Below are positions 50,738 to 64,000 of a DNA stretch of 64,000 bases, in pieces. Both the position numbers and the translations under genes were made by a program. This DNA is from Neodiprion pinetum (Eukaryota > Arthropoda > Insecta > Hymenoptera > Diprionidae). Position 1 is the stretch's first letter. Each line of letters opens with the position of its first letter. The stretch lies in the NCBI RefSeq assembly GCF_021155775.2, contig NC_060238.1, forward strand, positions 5,132,001 to 5,196,000, given 5' to 3'. Under the pieces are notes generated by a model, which ran no database searches, was not told the origin of the DNA, and saw nothing but the letters and a program-made list of their open reading frames with translations.

Positions 50738-50942
50738 ACATACCGGGACAATCTCTCTAAACTTGAAAATCAACAGCGCATGCGCCAAATAAATCAATCT
50801 GATTGGTCGGCGAAATCTTCTCGCACCGATATTCTTGTCTGCGATGCAGGCCGGCCAACGTACGAAAAATGCGTACGTTTGAATTTTCAAAGAGCATGAG
50901 CATTGAATTCCGACCGTTCTTTGAAGAATCAACTTTCCGACC
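50738..50942 (-). repeat. Dispersed repeat, copy 2 (inverted)
   Basis: Inverted partner of the first 205 bases of the window. It carries the palindrome GCGCATGCGC at 50776-50785 and an inverted CCAAT (ATTGG) about 18 bases further. This pairing of an NRF-1/Ewg-like palindrome with CCAAT is promoter-like, but a transposon end is equally possible. The sequence to the right (50943 onward) cannot be compared because the first copy is truncated by the window edge. Confidence 0.8.
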
Positions 50943-52618
50943 CGACAACAAATGCTTCCCGAACCTTTCCGAGTCGCTATCTCAATTATTTGAGATTTTG
51001 ACCTCGAAAATTCGTATCAGCAATATTCAATCATTCGCCTATTTTAATCCAAAGACTACCATTATCCGAAAAAATAGAATTTTTAAATTCCCCGGCTCGA
51101 CAAGTACTAGTCTATCTACTTTAAGATAGAAAATTTTCTTTCTTTTTTCAGATAAAAAATGGCGCAGGCACGTCTGGTACCGCAAACGCTATCAACAACA
51201 ACATGTCCTAGGAAAACGACTGCGACTTTTTTGCCGTTTCAAATCTTTCGACCAAATTCTCTCACAATATAGATAAAATGTCGTACTTTAAAAGATGTAT
51301 AATAGTTGTTCAATAAAATTCAGTTTTATGGACGAAAAAAATTCTTAAACATGACCCTAGTTTTAGCCGTTCCTGCAGGTAAACGTAACTCCTCAAGCAT
51401 TATCTTGTTTCATGTTAAATCTTTACCCGTTCCGTCACGTTTGTATCATTCCAATCCGGTTGTGTAATTTAACACAAGCCACAAGCATCTTACAACAAAT
51501 GGTCGACGTTACCCAAGATAATCATTTCAATTTAATGTATTTTTTGGGGATCTTATTCTGGCGATGTATTCAAGTTTCACGAAAGAATAAAGTAAAAGAT
51601 CTCTTCTTGGAAAAGCTCATATGCCTCTAAGATTTTCTCGCCGATAATATTATCCTCTTGCCTGATAAATAGTCTAGAAAAATAGTTGATAGTAAAATCT
51701 AGTAAATGAAGTTTCAACTTGGAGGTCGTGCTTCTACTTCCTTGCCTTGAGGCAACAGCGTGACAAGTAAAGAAGTTTGAATAAGTAGCAGCTTGATAAT
51801 TTATTTCGATAAAAGTTACTACATCAAGGCACATGATATTCCGATATTGAGTAAATTGAATCAGCACGTCGCTTCAGAAACGCGATACACGTGTCATTTT
51901 CACATGGCGTTTCTATTTCAGGCGGTATTTTATACCCGATTCGTACAAAATATACATATTCCATAAGCAATTCAGCCTCTCGAGCGGTACATTATTCGAT
52001 ATCGAATATTTGCTGGACAATGGTATAAAACAAATTGAAACATACGTGCGCGAACAACCAAAGTTTCATTTTTCACATAAGCACAGTAAGGAAAAAAAAA
52101 AGCACCACAATATTCCCTCCCTACTAACAGCAGCTGATGGAAAAAATTGGCTATCGCACGTCAAGTTCTATTACAACAGAACTTTGCCACGTAGCTCGGA
52201 CAAAAGGGATCGTATTAGTTCAGTCATTCCGAATGGTTTATTATCATACGTATAACTACACGTGTGTTCTCAAATTGGTTTCACCACTGTGCCCAAGAAC
52301 CCGGCTCATATTGCCCACCGAATGAGCAGCTGAGTCTGACAGCTTATTTTATACAGCCTGACAGTTGGATATAACTGAGAATACAAAAAATAAAAATAAA
52401 GAAAAAAAAGGCACAATTTCTAATTCCCGAATCGACTGTTGGACGAAAATTCAGACGTTTGAAATTGGTAAATTTTTCTCCCATATACGGAAAAGGGAAG
52501 ACAGCGTTACATATTTATCCAAAAGGATGTTCTCAAGTTTGCAGAGATTCAAGGAAATTTTTGACCAGAATTAAGGCAAAGCTTTTTATTTTTATACACT
52601 TTATCATTATTCTAGAGG
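50943..52618. other. Gene-free stretch
   Basis: May include the continuation of the dispersed repeat that starts at 50738, which cannot be tested here. No other structure recognised. Confidence 0.35.
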
Positions 52619-52965
52619 CACTGAGAGAAATTTTTCGTTACGGTTATCGCTCAGTATTTAACTATTTTCATTTTTTACCACAATCGAAAAATATAGTTCT
52701 TGGTAGAAAATGAAAATTAGTTTTTTCTAACCGTTACCGGAAAGTCTATTATCCGTTGCTATTCTTTCTCATCACGATCACTGTTGCTATATTTTCTTGC
52801 AACTGTTGCAAAAATTTAATGCTCGTGCAAGAATAAATTGAAAAATCACAATGTTTAGACGTACCTCGTTTTTCGTCCATTCCAACAATATTCAAACAGT
52901 ATTTTCAACGATACATGTTTTACTGAACTTTTCTAGTTACTGCAACAAATGAAATTTTTCTCAAT
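52619..52965 (+). mobile_element. MITE family 1, internally deleted copy
   Basis: Starts CACTGAGAGAAATTTTT and ends gaaatttttctcaatg; the interior matches 7893-8321 except that the ~80-bp block around the cgttaaagcc/aaaggatcga region is missing. Confidence 0.82.
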
Positions 52966-53700
52966 GGAGGGAAAAAAGAAATAAATCGTATAACTTGTTC
53001 TGGAAAAGCTGATCAGAACCGCGAACTAAGGGTGAAAAATCCTACATTTTTCATGAAAATTTATCGGAGCAAGGTTCCAGGTGCCCATCTATCAAGTATA
53101 TAATCACGCAAAACATCACTTACGTCAGGTGAAAAATGGCGTCGCTATCTTGCGAGGAGGCGGAACGTAGAGCCGCTTTCAAGGAACCGAGTATATCGCA
53201 GCTGGTGTAAAGAAGTTTGAAGGGTTCAACGAAGGCTCGCGACAGTCGTCGAGGCCTTAAATAAGCTTCGCAAAATCTCCAGGGTCAGACGACTCCGGTC
53301 TTAATTTTGAAGACAAGTAATGTCCGCCTAACGACCTTCGTAACAAAAAAACCGGACGAAGTTAATTACGTTAGCGGTAAAACCGAAAGGCGACTGTTTC
53401 CTAAACACTGCCTTTGAAAACCGCAGACAGGAGACGCGTTGTTTTACGCGTACGTAAAGAGGCGAGGCAAATATATCGCTGTCTGTAATTTCGCCGGTAT
53501 TACACGCCAGATTTACAGTCCTGTAAATTCGTGAAAAAGATTTCAATGTTTCACGAGACATGTATATTTTATTTCATTGAATTTAAAGCATTGAAATAGA
53601 AATTTTTTGTCCGTAATTGTGATGTGCGATTAATCGATTAATGAAAAATGGCGTCATAGAATAATTCAATTTTTTGGTGTCTCGGGTGAATATTTACTTT

Positions 53701-53727
53701 TGACAACAAATGAAATTTTTCTCAGTG
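53701..53727 (+). mobile_element. MITE family 1, terminal fragment with TA flank
   Basis: acaacaaatgaaatttttct followed by cagtg and then TA; matches the right terminus of the copy at 52619-52965. Confidence 0.55.
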
Positions 53728-54779
53728 TAGCTACTAGGGAAATTATTTTTTTCTATTTATTAAATTAATTTTTACACAAATTATCGCGTTTTGTTCATAG
53801 ATTTCGGATTCTATCGCTGTCGCATAATTCACCAAGTCTTTTTTGACACGTGGTGACCCGGCGTATCACCGCGTACGGAATTATTTGCGTCCATGATTTT
53901 CACCGCCACGCCGGTATCGTGACACGGACAAAAAATTAGAGCTAGCCGCGTGACTTCCGATATTTGTCTGACAATCAGACAAGTTTCGAGTGTCAGACAC
54001 ACACCGCCTGAAAATTCACACCTGCGGATCTCAAAGTAGGTCACGTGGGCGAGGAACTGCGAGAATTAGACCGATATAACAGAACCGGAAATTGCGGCTC
54101 TCTCTATTTCTGTATTTCGAACGTGAAACTGATCTCTCTGGTTTACCCGACGATTTGATTAAAATTCTTCGTCAAAGACTGAATATCGTGTGACAAGTTG
54201 GCTCGAAGTTCAACGCGCGTATTAAGATTCATCTCGTCAAAAAAATCCATCCAACGTACGGAGATCGACGATTCTCCTCCTGCGAATTGTTTCGAGTTGT
54301 TACTGAAGGTGAAATGACCTGTCAAGAGACAAATTGTCAGAGGTACTTAAATACTTGAGGGAGATTTATGGCCAGACAAAAGCGCATCTCCGTCGAAGCC
54401 AAACCGTGGCTAATTCTACATGAAAAATATTACCTTAACAGTTTGATTATTTTTTACTTCCGCGATAGCTCGGAATTGCCACGAGTTGTTTTCTGCTCTT
54501 TTTCACTCAGCCATGCGCGAATAAGTGAATTTTGGCTTTAATCATGGAATCAACAAAAATTTATCTATTAAACTACTTTTTTGGAAACAACTACCGAGTT
54601 TTTTGGTTCCACATGGTCCCGGAAATATTTTCTAAGTGTTAAAAAAATAAAAAATTCATTTATTTATTGAAAAAATAGCATATGTAATCAAATGGTCGAA
54701 ATTCGAGCTTTTCCTGTCATGAAAATCACATACCAAAAATTTTTACCGACCTATTTCATAATCTTTCTTCTTGTTGTTT

Positions 54780-54895
54780 TTGTTCTTCCGCCATATTGGA
54801 TCCACCATTTTGAATTTTCGATTTTCGACTTCAGATTCGTAATCAGCGATCCTAAAAACCGATTTATGCAAAATTTCAACCGAATCGCAGGCAAG
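54780..54895 (+). repeat. Dispersed repeat pair, copy 1
   Basis: Shares ccaccattttgaatttt, gtcagattcgt-like and cagcgatcc.aaaaacc with 56905-57010 in the same orientation, including the ccgccatattgga motif. Probably remnants of an old transposon. Confidence 0.55.
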
Positions 54896-56904
54896 GAAAA
54901 ATACATGCATAAAATAGTTATACAGAGAATTTCATAACGAATTTCAAGTCTTCTAGAAACCTCTTTCATTAATTAAAACGTAATTCATTCAAAGGTGAAT
55001 TGAACTTGTAACGTTAAATTCAAACTCACAGCCGGTCCGTATGAGAGAGAAAAGTTCAGCCGTATTTAACGATAATTATGCTCCTAAAATTAGCGATATT
55101 CAAACACTGTTTTGAATATTGACATAAAAATCTATTTTCTAGTCACGTCTTAATTTCATTATTATTTTTTTTTTCTTAGCAGATCGATCTATCGAGACGT
55201 TAAACATTTATAGTTCCCTTGAATCAGGCGATATGGGCATTTTCTTAGCCAGAGCATCTTGAGCTGGTCTTAAACAAACCTTAAAACTAACCACGTGCAC
55301 CCTCCACTCTTACGTAACTTTAAGCTCACACATTGCCTCCCGAAAATATCGGATACTCTTTCATATTTTCATTTAATCAAGTCTCTAGCGTCAATTTATG
55401 GTTAAACTAACGTCGAATTATCTCAATAGTTACATGAAAATATATTATCTCGTAATTTGTTGCTAAAAATTTGACATCCGAACAGTTAGTTGGAGATATC
55501 GAACGCATAGATTAAACCAGACGTCCATGTTTTCGCAATAAAAATGAATTTCGAAAGAGTCGAGAGGTTTCAAGCTACCAGATATTATAGGTATTATAAT
55601 AATAATTTACCGCTTTTGATTCGAAGTCCGATAGCAAACCTCGCAATGCTTGTCTCGAGAAATTTACGACAGTTCAGAATTTGATTCAAGATATTCTCCC
55701 CCGCTTGCACTCAATCGGATCGTAAAATATAAACCAATCGTTCTTCACGTTCATATATATATATATATGCCTGAATGTCGAGGTACGTATCTTCGGTAGT
55801 AAAAAAAAAAAGATAATACGATCAAAACCGATTCTGAGAGAAATTGTCGATCGCAAACTCTGACTGGGGCGATGAAATTTTTTTTTCAACTTTCAACGTG
55901 ACGAGAATCTCAGATAATATTCTCAGAGTAAATTTTTGAATCGTTGAGAATATTTGGTCAATGTTTAAAACTTATGATTATTGTAATTCGTCACGTTTCT
56001 TCAGTCTGCGAAATATATCAACGAAGAATTAACGAACGATCGGTCAGTTTGAATAAACTTTGTTCGCAAAATAAGTTACGTTCGATTTTCAAAGTATCGA
56101 AGAAACGCTCGAAGAGTTGGAGCGTCTGAAAATTGAAAATGAGCTGCTAACTACTGCGGAGTGATTTTTTATTTTATTTTATTTTTTTTTTTTCTTAATG
56201 ATGGAGCAAAACTTTTTTACGTTCACCAGTAATGGGAAAGAAAAAAAAAAAAAAAAAAAAAAAACTGTAATTTGGAATTCTCGAGATATGAAAATGAAAT
56301 TGAGGTCGCCTGCTCTCCGAGACTGAATTCGAAATTCTATGCCTCGAGAATGGACAAGACAAACATGTTTAAATTCAAGCCTGGCCCTTGTGATGCATAA
56401 ACAAACAATATTATAGAGCTTTGTGAACTTTATGGCGTTTCACCTGACACGTGAAACTTCTGAAACATACTCTAACCGCAGGAAGAGATGATTATACATG
56501 CGTTCTCGGCGTTTGCTTTTTCCTTCGGTGGAACGAAAGTCAGGTCGCCATGGATTTTCCGAAAATTAAAAAACATGTTGATGAAAAATTTGAAAATTCG
56601 TTGGGAAAAAGTCGGTGAATTTTGGAAATTTATATTCGATCGGGGTTTGTCTTATTCAAAAATTACGTACGCTGAGCCTCGTTAAAATACTGGTTTCATT
56701 AAAATCAGTTAATTTGAAGTATCGTTAACCCTTTGAAGCATACATTTTTCCTTGCAGTTAAATTACTTGAAACTGGGTATTTATAAAAGTTCTCGAGCTC
56801 GGTGATTTCGAAAATCGAGTTGGATATGAGAAATTTTCAAAAATCAAAAAACTCGGATCTTATATGAGTGAATTGAGTCAATTTTTTTTATTTTCAGTTC
56901 GTCA

Positions 56905-57010
56905 CAGCGGATCCGCCATTTTGAATTTTGAAATATAGACGTCAGATTCGTTTTCAGCGATCCCAAAAACCTTCATACGAACAAATTTCATACAAATCTG
57001 ATCAAATTTT
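56905..57010 (+). repeat. Dispersed repeat pair, copy 2
   Basis: Direct-orientation partner of 54780-54895: tccgccattttgaatttt, then acgtcagattcgttttcagc and gatcccaaaaacc. A ccgccatattggcg motif follows at about 57022. Confidence 0.55.
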
Positions 57011-57859
57011 ATATTCTGGGTCCGCCATATTGGCGCCACTATTTTGTAGGGATCCAAAAACCCAAGATTACCGAGTTTCACTTTTCCAGTCCCCGTAAAC
57101 TTCCCACAATTACATCTATTCTGTAAAAACAGGCATTTTCAACACTCATCAACATTGACATCTTAGATGTCCAAATATGCAAAAAAAAAAAAAAACTACA
57201 GGGATAATATGTCATAAATGGAATCTAAATCATGAATAACCGAATGGAAAATGATGTCTCGTATATGAGACGCTGTCAATTCATTCATTAAGGATTCGAA
57301 ATCGATATACGACTTCCTAAAATTTAACCACTTTTTCATTCGTCTACTCGTTTGTTATTTTCTACTCTTACCAAAGCTTGACCCTGACGGTAATGCAGAA
57401 GAAAATTTAGGGCAGTCAGTCTGATGGATTTTACTGTTCTCCTAAGTGTAAAGACACGATTTACCGAAGCGATTTTCAACCGACGTGACCTACTCCAAAA
57501 TGAGATCGATTCTCACGGGGCAACGGCTGCAGGTTGTATGATAATTCGATTAAAGTAAGAAGCAAGCAAGAAGACTGTATAACAGTTTGAATTTCCCACC
57601 GCGTATCGCGAGCCAAAAATAGAAGGGAGTTCTTCAAGTTCGAGGTCGCGGCTTCACGTGATCACGGGTGATTCCCAAGTATAAACTGCGAAGTAACTTT
57701 CTATATAAAAGGGGCGCCTAAGAGTTCACGCAGCCTGCTGAGTGCTTTCTGACAATAAAATTTTATAACTTTTTTTTACAACTTTTTAGTAAAAACTGTT
57801 TGGCATACTTTGCGAGGCTTCATAAAGAATTCCAGTTTTCGATCTTCGATCGAACGATA

Positions 57860-58165
57860 CACCTGAGAGAAATTTCTAGTTCCGGTTAACGCTGAGTTCT
57901 TGACTATTTTCATTTTTTACCACAGTCGAAAAATATTGTTCTAGGTAGAAAATGAAAATTAGTTTTCTAGCCGTTACCGGAAAGTCCAGTATCCGTTGCT
58001 ATTCTTTCTCATTACGATCGCTGTTGCTATATTTTCTTGCAACTGTTGCGAAAATTTAATGCTTGTGTAAGAATAAATTGACGTTAAAGCCTTATTTAAC
58101 TAATAAAGTACAGTAAACCGAACACACTGATTTTGCGTTGCAATTAGCAAAAAAGGATCGACAAT
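57860..58165 (+). mobile_element. MITE family 1, truncated copy with TA flank
   Basis: Starts CACCTGAGAGAAATTTCTAG directly after TA and follows the 7893-8321 element through aataaattgacgttaaagcc and aaaaaggatcgaca, then stops; the right third is missing. Confidence 0.8.
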
Positions 58166-61100
58166 GTAACTTTGCCAATCGGTTTGAAATATTCTTCAAG
58201 AATAACTTCGAACCAGGTGTTTCAACACTTTTGTCGATGGACGTATAAGACAGTTGTGATAAGATCTTGTGAAATAAAACATTTGACGCAAGATATGAAA
58301 AGTTGACTTGAGAGTACCTCTGAAATCGTTTAAACAAATCTAGTCGAAAAATTCATACCAGCGTGCAAAATTGCACGGGAAACTCTGTAGCTGATTTCCC
58401 GTAAGAACTTCGTTTTTCAACTCAGTGAACGTGAAATATCTTGAACGAATCTTAAAATTTTTTTCCCAGCCCGGTCTGCTCCGTCTCTCATATTCACACT
58501 GTCTCGATTTTCATACATCAAAAGATTCCAATTACGAATAAAATATAAAGTCTGTCTGCGTTGAATACTTTGGTAAAAACCGTTTGTAACCATATCTTGA
58601 AATGTCCTTTGGAATATTGGTTGCAATCAAACGTCACTCGCGCGTGATTTTCTTTGACTCTTGAAATTGTACTTGGTTGCATATCGCGTCTCGCAGCGAT
58701 TGTTCGTTTAAAAATAGAAGAAAACATCGGCTTCGTTCGTTCTTAAAGTAATAAAATTCGAAATAAGAGATCCGTTTTCCATCGTCAAAGAACTAGGGAT
58801 AGATATACCAGCTCCCAGAGTCAGGTTCAGGTGTCACATTGATTCGCGATCAGGATAAACTCACCCCATCGAACGTCTCGTCAATCAAATTCCAATTTTC
58901 GAATACCTTCGATCAGGCCTCGAGTTTTTATGCCTGAGAAGAAAGCTACCGCATGTGATTTTTCATCCCTAGGCAATTGCAGTAGGAATGGCGTGACCGA
59001 CGGTGATGTAAAGCGTTTATCATCCTTGCGGAACGTTCAGGGTCTTCGCTTAGCGTCCTCCGTTGCAAAGGTCATGCAAGAGATAACCGTCGAAACAGTT
59101 TCTCCGTTAAGGGAATACTCACGGCTTGGGAAATCAAGCCTCTAACCAACGATTATGAATAAAATATCATCGACTCTTTCGCCCGAAAGAGACCATATTC
59201 GAAATACCACTGCGTTGGATCGAGGAGACATACCAGCTGGGGAATCCTACGTTGAATTACTCTGCAACACGAGTGCTCCGTATTATCCACATGCAATTAT
59301 GACGAGGATTTCCTCTCGAGCATTCCATTTCCATACTTTAAGAATTATACTAGCCACCAATCATCTCTGAGATACCTACCAGAAAAGGTAAAAGAAACTT
59401 GATATTCTTTCAGTCCTGACGACATGTTGTTAAAAGGAACCTGACCAGCAATGAATACCTACGTAGGATATCTAAGTAGAAACTCGATACTGCCATCCAA
59501 TTATTCGAGCAGGAATCCAAACACGGTACTTTCAATGTCTGCATAGTTCACAATGTTGCATTTCCTTCTATGCTGCTACAGCTAATCACAAGTCTCGTTT
59601 AGAGTCTCTTCAAAGTCCAGCTCAACTTTTCAACCTTCGGAAAGACCATTGCACCGAATGGTCATGAAAAATGGTAGCGTTTTGAGTTTTGATCTTTCAA
59701 ATTTTGACCATTCGGTGTAATGGTCTGTCCGAACTTTGACCCGCGTCCGTTAAATGAATGTCAGACGGTGTTATACTGACATCAGACAGTGTTGGGGTGA
59801 CACTAAATTGTAGTGTACAGAAATCGAAACTACATTTTTCCAACCGTATATTAACTTTTCGAACTGTGACAGATCTTTTTTGGTATCAAAGACCGATGAT
59901 AAGAAGCATCCATAGATGTTAACGTTTCAGTACTTTGGTGCGAGAGCCTCCTCAGAACTGTGAAAATTTTATTAAACATGACTTACGTTATCCGTGATCC
60001 ATTTGACAACAATCAAAAACAAAGAAAACTACTTTGGCCATCTGGCACAACAATTCTCAAGAACGAATAGGCGTTACAGATAAAATAAACAATTAAAAAA
60101 CCAATGGTATACTTACTAGTTTTGACATAAAAGGACCATTTAAGGTCAATCGCTGAACCTACTATTGCATTCTTACATGTAAACAAAACCAACATCCTGA
60201 AGTTATGATCTTTGATCTTGGATACCAAGAAAAGTCTATCGTATAAATAAAGATGGTCGATCGATTCGTCCATATCTTCAAACTGTCATCGAATAACTAA
60301 TACATGGCAATGGTTGACCTCTGGTACCCTTTCCAACGTTTTCAAAATTCAGAGACGTTTGAAAGTCGTCCAAGCCATTGAAGAGTCGGAAAATATGCAA
60401 ACATTTCCGTGGTTACAGTGACGGTATTTCCATAAGATATGGATCAGCATCCCTTGCTGTGTGCCAAGTAGTGTTAATAAGAAATGGTCGGATACACTTC
60501 GTTGCATTCGCGTTTACTCCCGGTGGAATAGAGCAGGTACGTACCGCGATAACGTGTAGCCTCGACAGGTTGGTAAGAGGTTCGTAAAGTGTATCACGTC
60601 CAGAGGGAGGAGGTCGGCAGTGGAAGCTCCTGGAGCAGTTGGCGATACTTTGAAAAAGTCTTCGAGAAAGGCAATCGGTATTCGGAACTTAGTTTCCCCG
60701 TTCGAGTAGAGAAAGAACTTTGTGTGTCTGGTGCAACTGTTTCCAGGGTAACAAATTTAGGATTCAGTATTTTGTTTTTCTTGCAGAGTCATGTGACGCC
60801 CGCTTTCCTGATCTCCTTATAATTCCTCCGAAGCCCCAATGGTTCGATTCGTGAGTTTTCCCCTCAGGTTCGGGGTAACAAATGGCGGGGCAAACCTTTC
60901 GTCGACACCGTTTAAATTGCATGTAGATCGGACGCGTGGAGGAGAGTGACAATACCCTCGATCGTACATTAAACTTAATCTTGATGAATTACCAACTACT
61001 GGCCATAAACCATCCGGAGTCACGACGACGGAACTGTTGTTGGCGAGGAGGGGACGGTGTTGAGCTTAAAAACCCATTTTCACTATACCGAGAACCCTGG

Positions 61101-64000
61101 AGCCCTTTATAAAGAAGGAAGAAAACGCGGGTGTCGGAGATAAATTGAAGGTGATGGAGAGAAAAAAAAATGGTAAATTCCAGACTCCCGGGATACTTAC
61201 GGTATTATTCGCAATTTTAGACGAGCTTGGGGAAAGTATAAATATTAAAAAAATATACATATATACATGTATATATTTACAAAGAAAAATTATGAACGCC
61301 GAGGCATCTTGAGACGGGTTTAATCGATACCGCGCGAATCTGTGCGGGTCGTAATTTTTCGTCAATTCAACTAGCCGATTGCATAATTGGCTTGATGCCT
61401 TTAGCCTGGCTCTAATTCAAAGATTAATGCGTTGCGCGGTCTGAATCGAGAATTGTATCGATAAAAAAAAGAAAAGAAAAAAGAAAAGAAAACAATCAAG
61501 ACGAAGTTTTCGTACTCGGAATGTTCGAAGCGATTAAGCTTTGGTCTTTTTCATCTGATTACAATGTTTTTCGGCTCACTTTAGTCGTTGACAAAATTTC
61601 CACAAATTTTCTGAAAAAATTCAGAAACATGGGTTGCATCGTGCTAACACTAATCTAATTTTACTATTTCTCTCTTTCTCTCTGGAGATAAATATTTGTA
61701 AAATTTCTATCGCACAGTTACAGGAATGTTCTTTTATTTCTTCTCACTGTCATCAGTGGAGGTAAATAGATTGCTGAAGATTTTTCGAACAGTTCTTTAT
61801 CGCTTCCTAACTTTTGATTCCGTCGGTCCGGTCGATTCGCCCTTGAAGCACAGCAGAAATCTTGGGAAATAAATCAGGCGTTTCCTGTTAACTCAGCCTC
61901 CGATTCATAAACAATTCAAATCTGAGACGGCCATGGTTTTTTTAAACCGCAACTCCATTCGTTCGATTCGTGCCTCGGCTTTCGATGAGGTAGACATTTT
62001 TTTTCGACCATTCGACATCGAAGAGATGAGAAAAATTCAAACGAGCAGAAAAATTATCGTCGAGTGTTTTTTACTCCCATTTTAATGGGGGTCAAGGGTC
62101 AAGTTAGCCCGGAGAATCCTCTTCCGTCCAAACGAGAAATAAATTCTGACGACGTTGTTTTACAGGCACAAATACGGTGACTACCGGATCATCCAAAATC
62201 CATGAAACGTCCATTGCTGCAGGGTTTTCAATGGGATTCGCGAACAATATGCTCCCTTTCCGAAATACCGGAAATTGAATTACCTACCATGCGGAGAGAG
62301 GAAATGGCGGTCCGGTCGTCAAGTTACGATGTAAAGAGAAGTCATTCAACAACTCGAGTCAAACACGCCGATTGTTTAAATTTGATCGCCACGATCGGCA
62401 TAGTGCTAAAATTAATTGAGAATACTTCCCGCAACTACGTGCAGTTACATGTGCACTCGGAAAAATAATTTTATCACGGCGATGAAATTTCAGGAGTAAT
62501 ACACGTACGACTAAACATTATTTTCACACAAGCAAAAAGTTTTGTTGATTTTATAGCGGGCAGAATACAAAATGGTTTAGTAATGTCTGAGAAAAGGTAT
62601 CGCACTAAAATTCTCGTAGATTCTGTTGCGATTGCGAAATCAAATCCACGCAGTGAAATCATTTTGTAAAGTTTGAAAACTGATCGTTTTGTTGTTGTAA
62701 CTAAAAGAATTATCGTTTCATTGTAATTTACGCTGCACGAATTAAGCGCCGCATCAAACAAGGACGAAGAAATATGCGATTGTGAATCGACAGGGTGATT
62801 CAATTGTATCGGACCACGAATGATTTAGTTCTGCCGATTATGCTTCACCGATGCCTGGAACTCCTCCTAATAACTGCTCACCTTACTTCTCTCGCGAGAA
62901 AGGATTTTCAACGCGTCACGGAAAGTATTTTGCCACTTTAACAATAAATTATGTAAACTTACGATGCAACGTATTATTCGATGGCGGTAATCGATTTGTA
63001 GCTCTCGTAATTTCGAAGATTTGACTAATCTTTATCCACCGAATAAATTTAGCGAACTGTACGAAGCGATTTAGTTTAATTTACCAGAAGATATTCGATA
63101 TTTTGATAATAACATGGAAAAAAGTAACACCTCATTAAATTGACTAAACAAAAATCTAGATTTCGTATTTATAAGTATATTTTATTCAATAATTTTTTTT
63201 TTTTTGCGTTTCTGAAACAATCGCTTCGTTAATTTTGGCATGTGGAACAAGATATTGTCTTCTCGCGAGAAAATTTTCTACAAAATGCGTCTAAGAATAG
63301 ATTTTTTCTTAAAAAAAAAAAAAGGAAATATTTTATCTCCGAGCGTGATTTTACCGATGACGATTATTCATCTTGTCGCAGTTTCTATTTATATCTACGT
63401 TCACTGTTTTACCAGGGAATATTCCATGCTCGTTTTAGACATGAATTCGCAAAATCTGGCTGAAACAAGAAGAAGTTCGTCTCGATGGAAGAAAGACCGT
63501 ATCCTCACGGGGATAGAAAGCTCAACACCGAAGCACTCGACATTATATTCCTGCGCTTCAGGGGAAAACTTTTCTTTATTTTTTTCTCCCTCTCCTCCCC
63601 CGTCCCTCCGCTCCGTGTTTTTTGTGGGTGTAGAAATCTCTCGCAGTGATTTTATACAAATGGTTTTCATTTCAGCTCGCAGTTGAAGATACCAGCGTGA
63701 TTACATTTCGTCGGTTGGGAGAAGAATTAAAACCATTTCAAGGCCATTTCCGTTAACCGTTCGATGCCCGTATTGAAATAGTGTAATCGTCGAATTAAGC
63801 CCAACTCAGTTCCTTAATCAAGATGGCGAAAAGCCGGAAGTATGCTCACCGCTGAAGAAAGTCACTTCAAGGCGTCAATGCAAGAACTTCCGTAGTTCCG
63901 AGCTTCATTATTCTCGTTCAAACTTTCTCCGACGTTAAGGTTCGAGCATCCGAATAAGGTCTTTGCTTTCCATTCGCGTCGGCGGTAATATCCAACAGCG
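58166..64000. other. Gene-poor block to the window end
   Basis: No recognised exon or RNA gene. Open frames such as 63240-63686 (+, 148 codons) and 58930-59370 (+) have no identifiable domain and are near chance length for this base composition. A strong hairpin at 59.6 kb is listed separately. Confidence 0.4.
59636..59733 (+). other. 98-nt hairpin with 29-bp stem
   Basis: Arm 59636-59664 pairs with 59705-59733 with only two mismatches in 29; the loop is 40 nt. The arm core is gaccattgcaccgaatggtc, itself partly self-complementary. Dimensions fit a microRNA precursor or a tiny foldback transposon; I cannot tell which. Confidence 0.5.

Larger units (their letters stand above)
53730..57859. 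other. Gene-poor block
   Basis: No supported gene. It contains A- and T-runs (56185-56194, 56239-56264), a TA tract at 55755, and two related dispersed segments listed separately. Confidence 0.4.

Noticed and set aside
63240..63686. 148-codon + frame
   Set aside because: Low-complexity Lys, Ser and Pro stretches from A- and C-runs, overlapping frames on both strands, and no recognisable domain.

Overview
This window looks like a piece of a eukaryotic, almost certainly insect, chromosome. It is AT-rich, intron- and repeat-dominated, full of homopolymer runs, microsatellites and short inverted-repeat transposons, and has no operons. Only one protein-coding segment is convincing: the last coding exon (13944-14570, + strand) of a rhodopsin-family amine receptor. 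Its TM6, TM7 and C-tail sequence matches what I know of the insect 5-HT7 serotonin receptor. The wording of the tail suggests Hymenoptera, but I cannot prove the order from sequence alone.

Layout. 1-13943: probably the large last intron of the 5-HT7 gene. It carries a terminal repeat copy, a ~143-bp tandem repeat, several members of one TA-flanked MITE family and a strong 86-nt hairpin. 13944-14570: the receptor exon, followed by its 3' UTR and candidate poly(A) signals. 17.8-20.1 kb: a cluster of three foldback transposons. 20.1-28.8 kb: gene-poor DNA with AAT microsatellites. 29.54-37.58 kb: an 8-kb tandem array. 37.6-48.4 kb: gene-poor DNA with a degenerate minisatellite and more foldback elements. 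48.4-49.0 kb: a 129-bp tandem repeat. 49-64 kb: gene-poor DNA with further MITEs, an inverted partner of the repeat at the window start, and a second hairpin.

The most unusual object is the 8-kb array. It is built from a long unit of exactly 198 bp and a short unit of exactly 105 bp. Measured by hand at one anchor motif, all 47 successive spacings between 29631 and 37356 are either 198 or 105 (30 long, 17 short), with no other length, although units differ by many substitutions and every unit carries a slippage-prone TGAT tract. Both lengths are multiples of three. The short unit is the long one with two deletions (85 and 8 bp), each frame-breaking but cancelling. The minus strand reads through the whole array in one frame with eight stops, giving runs of up to 719 codons. 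This may be a decayed or polymorphic repeat-protein gene, or a satellite whose length is held by homogenisation; the sequence alone does not decide.

The other theme is a set of non-autonomous foldback elements flanked by TTAA or near-TTAA (44965-45367, 19813-20063, 39600-39839, 17809-18276), which suggests piggyBac-type mobilisation. A separate TA-flanked MITE family is present in at least seven pieces. No transposase gene was recognised.
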